The notes under the pieces are model-generated. The model did not search any database, was not told the origin of the DNA, and was given only the letters and a program-made list of their open reading frames with translations. The translations under genes and the position numbers were made by a program. From contig DVNG01000007.1 of the NCBI GenBank assembly GCA_018714545.1, positions 1-30,567 of the forward strand: a stretch of 30,567 nt of DNA. Reading direction: 5' to 3'. This DNA is from Limousia pullorum (GTDB taxonomy: Bacteria > Bacillota > Clostridia > Oscillospirales > Acutalibacteraceae). Shown piece by piece: positions 8,130 to 14,456 of this stretch. Numbering within the stretch: position 1 is the stretch's first letter; each line of letters begins with the position of its first letter.

Positions 8130-10324
8130 TTTTATGGGAACTTAAAAAAATTCTCACCGGAAAAATCGCTTTACTGCTTATTATGGCTTTGGGCATAAAT
8201 CTTTTTATTTTCTATTACACCGAAAGCCTTGAAACTCAGGAAAATCCCTATTTCACACCCCAGAATTACCGCAGTGTTTTTGCGGAAATGGAAAATCTGA
8301 ACACATCCGAAAGGGTTTCATTTCTTAAAAATAAAATAGACGTAATACAGGAAAAAATAAACGACCCTGAAAACGGCTATGACGAAAATCTGTACGACGA
8401 AAAAGATTTTCTAAATGAGCTTTACGAGGAAGCTTTGTTTATACAAAACTACGAGGATTTCCTCACGGACTCAGAGGAAAACGCCTTGAAAAAGACCTCT
8501 GTTTCAATCTTCGGAGAAAAAGGCTCCTTTGCCTACAACAACGCTTTAAAAATGGCTGAGGACTTTCAAAGCCTCCACGGAACCCCTGTTTCCTTTGACA
8601 AAACCCACGGCATAACCGCCGCCACGGGACTTTTTACCGGGGACATTATAACAGTGTTTATTCTACTTTTAATTGTGGGCGAGCTTCTTATAAAGGAACA
8701 CCAGCAGGGCATAATGCCTGTTATCAGGACAACAAAGAAAGGCAGAAAGCAGGTCATACTTGCTAAAATATTCGCAGTGCTTATAATGTGCTTTATTCTT
8801 TCCATTATCTTTCTTTCCGTCAACCTGCTGTACTCCGCTGTTGTATACGGCTTGGGCGACCTTTCAAGGCCTGTCCAATCCCTGCCCGGCTTTGCCGCAA
8901 GCACAGTAAAAATAAACATCTGGCAGTATTTCATTCTTTTATGGATTGTAAAAGCCTTTGCATTTTTTATTGTGGCGTCAATCGCAATAGTATTTTCTGT
9001 GATTTTCGCAAACGGCATTGCCGCCTATGGCTTAACGGGAATAATTTTAGCAATAAACTATGTTCTCTACTTTGTAATTCCCGTAACCTCACCCATAGCA
9101 CAGCTTCATTTTTTGAACCTTGGAAATTTCCTTTCCGGAACCTCACTGTTCTGCGGCGAGGTAAACCTCAACATCTTTTCAGTCCCCATGGACGTGCTTA
9201 CCATTTCACTTATAATTATGGCGGTACTTGCACTGGTTCTGCCCATAATAAGCGTTTTGATATTTGTAAAATCCAAAAAGGAAAAAGGCAAGCTTAAAAT
9301 CCTTTCCCACCTGCCCTCTCCCCGCAGAAAAAAATATTCCTCCGGGATTTTCTGTTACGAATGTTTCAAGCTTTTTGTAAGCAACGGGGCAATTATTATT
9401 TTCGCTGTTTTTATTACGGTTCAGTTTCTAAGCTATCCGAAAAAAGACACTCTAACCGCCTATGAGCAGTGCGAAATAAGCTACATGGAAACATTAAAGG
9501 GCGAATACACAGAGGAAAAACTCAATTATCTGCAATCTGAATACGAGGAAAACGCCGCTTTGAGCAATGACAATTTCACGGCAAGGACAAAAGCATACAG
9601 CATTGAAAGCAAGCTTCTCCCTCTTGCCTATCATTTGCAGGAGCTTGAAGCCCAGGGAGAAAATGCGGAGTTTGTCCCCTATTCCGGTTATGCATACCTA
9701 TTTAATCCGGATTCAAAAACAGCGTCAGCTTCCGCCTGTTTCCTGATTTTATTTATCGCGATATCGGTTACAAGCCTTTTCCCCATGGAAAAAGCCACGG
9801 GAATGAACCAGATTTTAACAACCACCCTTAAAGGCAAAGGAAAAACCGTAAGCACAAAGGTTAAAACCTGCCTTATGCTCTCCGTAATCATGTGTATTTT
9901 GGCTTTTGCGCCTGACTTTATCTACTGTCTGAAAATGTACGGCTTTGAAAATCTTATGAGCCAAAGTCAAAACCTTATGGTGCTTTCCGAAAGCTTTATA
10001 TCACTTCCCATAATGGTATATATGATAATTCTGTATCTTATAAGGCTTTTGGGCGTTATAGGCCTTACGGTTATTATTTTGGGTATTTCCTCTCTTTTAA
10101 AATCTCAGATAATTTCCGTGCTTTTAAATCTTGCAATTTTCGGAGCGCCTGCTATTCTTTCAATGATTGATTTTAAAAGCCTTGACAATTTCAGCATGGT
10201 GTCGATACTTTCCGCAAACAAGCTGTTTTTCAACAATTTACAGCTTATTCTATCCCTTGTGGGAATTATAATTCTCACCGCCCTTGGAGCGGTTTTACTT
10301 AAAAAATCTCAGAAAACATGTTAA
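8126..10324 (+). CDS. Large ABC-2-like permease, two fused halves
   Basis: A 732-aa polytopic membrane protein, translationally coupled to the ATPase by a 4-base overlap. It seems to hold two similar halves. Each begins with a short cytoplasmic helix and a membrane segment (WELKKILTGKIALLLIMALG near residue 4; YECFKLFVSNGAIIIFAVFI near 410). Each continues with about 100 residues of charged, probably extracytoplasmic helix (KNKIDVIQEKINDPENGYDE; YLQSEYEENAALSNDNFTAR) and then about five membrane segments. Such an arrangement would supply both permease subunits of an ABC-2 exporter in one chain. Ordinary ABC-2 permeases are about 250-400 residues. Substrate unknown. It is the last gene of the operon, followed by a strong terminator. 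Confidence 0.78.
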   Translation: MILWELKKILTGKIALLLIMALGINLFIFYYTESLETQENPYFTPQNYRSVFAEMENLNTSERVSFLKNKIDVIQEKINDPENGYDENLYDEKDFLNELYEEALFIQNYEDFLTDSEENALKKTSVSIFGEKGSFAYNNALKMAEDFQSLHGTPVSFDKTHGITAATGLFTGDIITVFILLLIVGELLIKEHQQGIMPVIRTTKKGRKQVILAKIFAVLIMCFILSIIFLSVNLLYSAVVYGLGDLSRPVQSLPGFAASTVKINIWQYFILLWIVKAFAFFIVASIAIVFSVIFANGIAAYGLTGIILAINYVLYFVIPVTSPIAQLHFLNLGNFLSGTSLFCGEVNLNIFSVPMDVLTISLIIMAVLALVLPIISVLIFVKSKKEKGKLKILSHLPSPRRKKYSSGIFCYECFKLFVSNGAIIIFAVFITVQFLSYPKKDTLTAYEQCEISYMETLKGEYTEEKLNYLQSEYEENAALSNDNFTARTKAYSIESKLLPLAYHLQELEAQGENAEFVPYSGYAYLFNPDSKTASASACFLILFIAISVTSLFPMEKATGMNQILTTTLKGKGKTVSTKVKTCLMLSVIMCILAFAPDFIYCLKMYGFENLMSQSQNLMVLSESFISLPIMVYMIILYLIRLLGVIGLTVIILGISSLLKSQIISVLLNLAIFGAPAILSMIDFKSLDNFSMVSILSANKLFFNNLQLILSLVGIIILTALGAVLLKKSQKTC

Positions 10325-10334
10325 CTCATCCTTA

Positions 10335-10385
10335 AAAGCGAAAGCTCTGTGAAACCTATGTCAGTTCACAGAGCTTTTGCTTTTT
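10335..10385 (+). terminator. Strong rho-independent terminator of the ABC operon
   Basis: A 19-bp stem pairs 10335-10353 with 10365-10383 (one G-U pair), with an 11-base loop and a T-run to 10385. It lies between convergent genes. On the minus strand the stem is followed by TTTT, so it may also stop the transcript arriving from 10415. Confidence 0.93.
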
Positions 10386-10414
10386 ATTTATAGAGTAATG
10401 TAGGTGAAAGCTGT

Positions 10415-10642
10415 TTAAAAATCATCGCCGCTGTTTATCGCCGAAACTATTTTATCTGTAGTCCACCAGACAGCGGCTATCATCATTGCACAAACCACTA
10501 TAGGCACAGCCAAAAGGAGAATTATACCCACCCCTGTACAGGTTATTACCCTGCTTATTGCTTTTTTCACGATGCCTTTTTCTTTCTTTTTTTCATGTAC
10601 CTTATATATTTCTCCCGCTTGGCAAGTTATTTCTCCCTCCAC
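10415..10642 (-). CDS. Small membrane protein at the end of the Bce-type operon
   Basis: A protein of about 75 aa, not recognised. The N-terminal 30 residues are hydrophilic and Lys/Glu-rich (YKVHEKKKEKGIVKK). They are followed by one long hydrophobic stretch (roughly residues 36-62, GIILLLAVPIVVCAMMIAAVWW) and a short acidic tail ending DDF. The GTG at 10642 was chosen because GGAGG lies 8 bases upstream; a GTG at 10651 would add three residues but would overlap that ribosome site. It starts about 20 bases after the permease stop, so it is almost certainly the third gene of that operon. It could be a small accessory or regulatory subunit of the transporter; this is inference. Confidence 0.65.
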   Translation of the reverse strand: MEGEITCQAGEIYKVHEKKKEKGIVKKAISRVITCTGVGIILLLAVPIVVCAMMIAAVWWTTDKIVSAINSGDDF

Positions 10643-10661
10643 TGTTGTCACCTCCGGTTTA

Positions 10662-12698
10662 TTATTTTTCGTTTCCTCCGCTGACTATTGAATAATAGGC
10701 TCTCGAGGTGATTTTATACACCAGCATATAAAGCAGTGCAAACAAAAGGAAACATCCAACAGTCACCATTATCAAAAAGACTTTATTTACAAGTCCGAAA
10801 AGTATAAGCATTTTGTAAATCATCGGGAACGCAAAGGCAAGATGTACACCTGCGGCGATAAGTGGCATAAAGAATACTGTGAGCATCTGTGAGTTTATGC
10901 TCTTTTTGATTTCTCTTTTAGTCATGCCCACCTTTTGCATTATCTCAAATCTGGACTGGTCTTCGTAGCCCTCTGAAACCTGCTTGTAGTACATAATAAG
11001 CACCGCCGCAAATATGAACACTATACCAAGTATTATTCCAAGGAAGAACAATCCACCGTAAAGTCCGAGAAATTCAAGCTTTTCATTTGAGGCGCTTTCC
11101 ACCGATACAACAAGGCTGCTGTCGGGATTTTCGATTTCCGAATTTCTCAAATTATCGCTTATTGCGTCGTAGACCTGAACCTGCTCTGTGTCTGAGGCGT
11201 TTAAATCAAAGCCTATGAATCTGCTTACCGTTTCCAGCGCCTCAGCGTTTGTCTGTGAAATTCTTTCAATCTGAACGCCAAGGTCAGGCACAAAGATATA
11301 CAGAGCCGGAATAATCTGCATTGTATCCACGCCGTTGTTTTCAAAATTGGTAACTTTTGTCTTTATATTCAAAGGCTCCTGTCCCTTTATGCTTACAGTA
11401 TCATAGCCGTAATTCATATCCTTGCTTGTGCTTATAAGCACCTCGTTATTCTCAAGTGTTTCCTTTGAGCCTGTTATTCTGTTGTAGTCCTCAAGGGGAA
11501 CCATGAATATCTGCCACAAATCCCCTGTTGCGTAATCAAAGCCGCTTTCTCCGTCGTCGAAGACAATCTCTCCGTTTCTGATATAGCTTACAAAGGCAAG
11601 GGTTGAATAATCCAGAAAGTTTTCGGGACTATATCCCATATTTTCCGCTGTTTCTATGCACATATCGGAAATACTTTCTGCGTCCTGTGAAATCAGTTCC
11701 TCATAGCTTTCCGCCGATATTGTGACGTTTATGTTTCTTGGGTATCTATCCCTTAAGGATTCCTCTTTGCCCATATAAAGGCAGGCGGTGGAGGATATCA
11801 TAACAAGAACCATTGTGCAGAGTATGCATATTGAGGCAAGGCCGGCTCCGTTTCTCTTCATTCTATAGCTCATGGATGAAACGGATACAAAATGGTTTGT
11901 CTTATAGTAGTAGTTCTTTTTCTTCTGCAAAATCTTACAGAATGCCACAGAACCGGAAATAAATATAAGGTAAGTGGCGATGATTACCATAATAACCGCA
12001 AAGAAGAACGCCGCAAGTGTTGTTACAGGGTCTTTAATTGTAACTGCAAGATAGTAGGCGCATCCCAAAATCAAAACTCCCAAAACCGCAAAGAACCAGT
12101 TTGCTTTAGGCGGTTTTTCTCCCGCATTTTCACTGTGAAGCAATGCTATAGGGTTTGAAAGATGAACCTGTCTGAGGGAATTTAAAAGTATTAAAAAGAA
12201 TATAACCGCAAACAAAACCACAGTGTAATAAATAGCTTTATAATCAATGGTCACGCCAAAGGTTACATCCATGCTCATTATGTTTACCATAACAAGCTCT
12301 GCAAGCTTTGAAAACAAAACACCCAAAGCCATTCCCAAAACTATTGAAAAAGCACCTATAAACAATGTTTCCCAAAGCATTACACGGGCGATATTTCTTT
12401 TGCCCATTCCCAAAATATTATACAGACCAAATTCCTTTTTTCTTCTTCGCACAAGAAAAGAGTTGGTATAAAAAAGGAAAATCACCGCAAAAAATCCAAT
12501 TACATACACTCCAAAGCCGAGAATACCTCTCATAGTTTCTCCGCCGGGGTAGTTCATCATCATATCACTGCTGGAAAGAAAGGTTATAATATAGAACATC
12601 ATAACCATACCTATGCATGTCAAAATATATGGTATATAAAGCTTTTTATTTTTCTTTATGCCTGTAAGGGCAAGGCGTGAATAAATTCCTTTTTTCAT
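10662..12698 (-). CDS. BceB/VraG-type peptide-antibiotic transporter permease
   Basis: A 678-aa FtsX-type permease of the BceAB family, which protects cells from peptide antibiotics that bind lipid II cycle intermediates. The N-terminus (YSRLALTGIKKNKKLYIPYI) is typical of this family. About ten membrane segments are visible. A large extracellular domain of roughly 230 residues lies between the segments near 290-310 and 545-570; this is the signature domain of BceB-like proteins that contacts the antibiotic and the sensor kinase. The length fits the family. The start overlaps the ATPase stop (ATGA). The matching two-component genes are not adjacent but lie at 21627-23304. Which antibiotic is handled cannot be told. 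Confidence 0.9.
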   Translation of the reverse strand: MKKGIYSRLALTGIKKNKKLYIPYILTCIGMVMMFYIITFLSSSDMMMNYPGGETMRGILGFGVYVIGFFAVIFLFYTNSFLVRRRKKEFGLYNILGMGKRNIARVMLWETLFIGAFSIVLGMALGVLFSKLAELVMVNIMSMDVTFGVTIDYKAIYYTVVLFAVIFFLILLNSLRQVHLSNPIALLHSENAGEKPPKANWFFAVLGVLILGCAYYLAVTIKDPVTTLAAFFFAVIMVIIATYLIFISGSVAFCKILQKKKNYYYKTNHFVSVSSMSYRMKRNGAGLASICILCTMVLVMISSTACLYMGKEESLRDRYPRNINVTISAESYEELISQDAESISDMCIETAENMGYSPENFLDYSTLAFVSYIRNGEIVFDDGESGFDYATGDLWQIFMVPLEDYNRITGSKETLENNEVLISTSKDMNYGYDTVSIKGQEPLNIKTKVTNFENNGVDTMQIIPALYIFVPDLGVQIERISQTNAEALETVSRFIGFDLNASDTEQVQVYDAISDNLRNSEIENPDSSLVVSVESASNEKLEFLGLYGGLFFLGIILGIVFIFAAVLIMYYKQVSEGYEDQSRFEIMQKVGMTKREIKKSINSQMLTVFFMPLIAAGVHLAFAFPMIYKMLILFGLVNKVFLIMVTVGCFLLFALLYMLVYKITSRAYYSIVSGGNEK

Positions 12699-13459
12699 CT
12701 TCTTTCACCGCCTGTTGCAAGCATAGTAAGTGTATCTGAAATTTTCTGATAGAACTGCTGTATTGTGTTATTCGCTCTATAAATCTGGTGGAACACCTCT
12801 CCGTCCTTTATGAACATAACACGTCCCGCATGGCTTGCCGCCTTTACTGAATGTGTAACCATTAAAATTGTCTGTCCGTACTTATTTATCTCTCCGAACA
12901 GCTCCAAAAGCTCATCTGTTGACTTTGAGTCCAAGGCTCCTGTAGGTTCGTCTGCCAAAATCAGCTTTGGGTTTGTAATCAATGCTCTTGCCACCGCCGC
13001 ACGCTGTTTCTGACCGCCTGACACCTCGTAAGGATATTTTTTCAAAAGCTCGGTAATTCCCAGTCTTTGAGCTATAGGGTCAAGTCTTTCTTTCATTTCC
13101 CTATAGGGTCTGCCCGCAAGCACCAGCGGAAGATAAATATTATCCTCCAAAGAAAATGTATCAAGCAGGTTAAAATCCTGAAACACAAAGCCCAGATTAT
13201 CACGTCTGAATGTTGCCACCTGTGATTCCTTTATCTTTGCCAAATTCTGACCGTCCAGCACAACAACTCCTGATGTAGGCTTATCCAAAGCCGCAAGGAT
13301 ATTGAGCAATGTAGTTTTACCTGAACCGGACTCACCCATAATTGCCACATATTCTCCGTTTTCTACGGAAAAGTTTACGTTTCTAAGGGCTTCAACTCTA
13401 TTTCCGCCCAGTCGTGTTGTATATACCTTTCTAAGTCCGCTGACCTCCAAAATACTCAT
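12695..13459 (-). CDS. BceA-type peptide-antibiotic transporter ATPase
   Basis: A 254-aa ATPase of the MacB/LolD/BceA group that powers the FtsX-type permease. Walker A is GESGSGKTT (residues 42-50), the Q-loop is FVFQDFNLLD (91-100), the signature is VSGGQKQR (146-153), and Walker B is LILADEPTGALD (166-177). A good ribosome site, AAGGAGGATAT, precedes the ATG. It is the first gene of a three-gene operon with the permease and the small membrane protein. The upstream half-kilobase carries a BceR-like box and large direct repeats. The closely related MacB/LolD ATPases share all the motifs, but the partner permease makes BceA the better name. Confidence 0.9.
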   Translation of the reverse strand: MSILEVSGLRKVYTTRLGGNRVEALRNVNFSVENGEYVAIMGESGSGKTTLLNILAALDKPTSGVVVLDGQNLAKIKESQVATFRRDNLGFVFQDFNLLDTFSLEDNIYLPLVLAGRPYREMKERLDPIAQRLGITELLKKYPYEVSGGQKQRAAVARALITNPKLILADEPTGALDSKSTDELLELFGEINKYGQTILMVTHSVKAASHAGRVMFIKDGEVFHQIYRANNTIQQFYQKISDTLTMLATGGERR

Positions 13460-13500
13460 TCATATATCCTCCTTTTGTTTTTTACTTCCGATTTTTTTAT

Positions 13501-13608
13501 TTCCGACCTGCATAACTTCTTTTTATCAATTAAATTCTGCACAGGTCGGGCGAGACCTATTCTTTAATTTTGGGAATGGCTCGCTTACAGTTGGTTTTCT
13601 TTTTTTCT
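13501..13608. repeat. Intergenic direct repeat, copy 1 (bceA-like 5' region)
   Basis: Copy 1 of a degenerate repeat of about 108 bp. It opens with TTCCGACCTGCA after a T-run and shares with copy 2 an exact 22-bp core at 13537-13558 (CTGCACAGGTCGGGCGAGAC plus CT). The common tail follows: TTTAATTTTGGGAATGG, CTCGCTTACAGTTGG, then T-rich. Within the copy, CCGACCTG (13503-13510) and CAGGTCGG (13542-13549) form an inverted repeat that could fold in the leader of the ATPase transcript. Confidence 0.85.
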
Positions 13609-13616
13609 GTGTCTAT

Positions 13617-13622
13617 ATTGTA
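13617..13622 (-). promoter_or_regulatory. Candidate -10 element for the Bce-type operon
   Basis: On the minus strand TACAAT occupies 13622-13617, about 160 bases before the ATPase start. No good -35 hexamer lies 17 bases upstream, which is what one expects of an activator-dependent promoter. The assignment is tentative. Confidence 0.4.
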
Positions 13623-13677
13623 ACAAAAAACAAAACCCAAACGCCATAGAACTCCCTTACATTTCCCCCTCAATTTC

Positions 13678-13691
13678 TTACATTCATGTCA
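13678..13691 (-). promoter_or_regulatory. BceR-like operator box
   Basis: On the minus strand the site reads TGACA TGAA TGTAA, an exact match to the inverted-repeat pattern TNACA-N4-TGTAA described for BceR-like response regulators in Firmicutes. It lies about 55 bases upstream of the candidate -10 element. A second half-site (TTACA on the plus strand at 13657-13661) lies nearby. Binding by the regulator at 21627 is inference. Confidence 0.55.
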
Positions 13692-13701
13692 CTTTTTTTA
13701 A

Positions 13702-13811
13702 TTCCGACCTGCAAAGGGAGGAAATAAAAGATTAACACCTGCACAGGTCGGGCGAGACCTTCGGTTTAATTTTTGGAATGGTTCACTCTCAGTTGACTTT
13801 TCTATTTTTCT
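13702..13811. repeat. Intergenic direct repeat, copy 2
   Basis: Copy 2 of the repeat, about 201 bases from copy 1. It carries the same TTCCGACCTGCA opening, the same 22-bp core (13739-13760) and the same tail (TTTAATTTTTGGAATGG, CTCTCAGTTGACTTTTCT). The inverted repeat CCGACCTG (13704-13711) and CAGGTCGG (13744-13751) is preserved at nearly the same spacing (40 versus 39 bases), although the sequence between the arms differs completely. Confidence 0.85.
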
Positions 13812-13865
13812 TTTTTACATTTGACATGGAAGAACCAAGTAGGAAGTTAGCTTCTGTTTTCTGTT

Positions 13866-13922
13866 GGGCGAGATCTTTTCCTTAATTTTGAAATAGGCTG
13901 CTTACATTTAACTTTTCTTTTT
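13866..13922. repeat. Intergenic direct repeat, partial copy 3
   Basis: Only the right-hand part of the repeat is recognisable: GGGCGAGATC, TTAATTTTGAAATAGG, CTGCTTACATTTAACTTTTC. The CCGACCTG arm is missing. It is more diverged than copies 1 and 2. Confidence 0.65.
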
Positions 13923-13966
13923 AACTTATTTTAACCTTGAAATATCCTTTGATTATATAATACAAC

Positions 13967-14002
13967 AAAAACGGGATACCTCCATTGTGTATCCCGTTTT
14001 TT
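13967..14002 (-). terminator. Terminator of the nifS-thiI-sortase operon
   Basis: A 13-bp stem pairs 13967-13979 with 13989-14001 around a 9-base loop. Both flanks are homopolymeric (A-run on the left, T-run on the right), so it can act on either strand. It lies immediately after the stop codon of the minus-strand gene ending at 14004. Confidence 0.85.
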
Positions 14003-14003
14003 A

Positions 14004-14444
14004 TTAAGCTTTTTTATTTTCTGCCGCTTTTACTTTTTCCTCGAAATATTTCGACAGCGGTTCGTCAAAAAGTTCGGAAATTCCCTCCGGACTATCGGGA
14101 AGAGCCACAATACACTGGCTTCCCCTTTCGATTATATAACCAAATTTATCGTGATTTTTTCCGTAAGGCAGCTTCTGAACATCGTCCATTGTGCCTCCGG
14201 CTTTTTCAACTGCTGACGAAAGGGTTTTCTCCAGAGAAATATCACCTGATGAGTTAAGTCCTCCCACCGTTATTACGATATTGCAGTGATTAAGTCCGTC
14301 GGTCATCATATTTCCCAGATACTCAGGGTCTGCCGCACCGAGGATTTTCATTATGCTGACTCCGCATCCGGAAAGCTCTGTTTTCAAAGCCTTTTCGCAG
14401 AGAGCGGTTTTCTTTGCAAAATAATATATCAAATAACATTTCAT
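14004..14444 (-). CDS. CinA/MoaB-like small protein
   Basis: A protein of about 146 aa with no signal peptide. The segment NIVITVGGLNSSGDISLEKT resembles the DIVITTGGLG...KD motif of the MoaB/CinA molybdopterin-binding-type fold. The later CIVALPDSPEGISELFDEPL resembles the LPGPPxEM...LxPxL motif of CinA. The catalytic or cofactor-binding residues of true MoaB/CinA are only partly kept, so enzyme activity is doubtful. The ATG at 14444 was chosen because AGGTGA lies 5 bases upstream; the in-frame GTG at 14453 overlaps that site. It starts about 12 bases after the sortase stop and is the last gene of the operon. It looks distantly like the cytoplasmic N-terminal domain of that sortase. Confidence 0.6.
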   Translation of the reverse strand: MKCYLIYYFAKKTALCEKALKTELSGCGVSIMKILGAADPEYLGNMMTDGLNHCNIVITVGGLNSSGDISLEKTLSSAVEKAGGTMDDVQKLPYGKNHDKFGYIIERGSQCIVALPDSPEGISELFDEPLSKYFEEKVKAAENKKA

Positions 14445-14456
14445 ATCCGTCACCTA

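Noticed and set aside
8566..9018. 150-codon minus-strand frame, and the 169-codon plus-strand frame at 8788-9297
   Set aside because: Both are shadows of the large permease gene in other frames and show no protein-family features.
13302..13649. Plus-strand open frame of 115 codons
   Set aside because: It is antisense to the start of the BceA-like ATPase and to repeat copy 1, and it has no ribosome site.
13501..13922. CRISPR array
   Set aside because: There are only two good repeat units, about 200 bases apart, with long shared tails and no short regular spacers; no cas genes are present.
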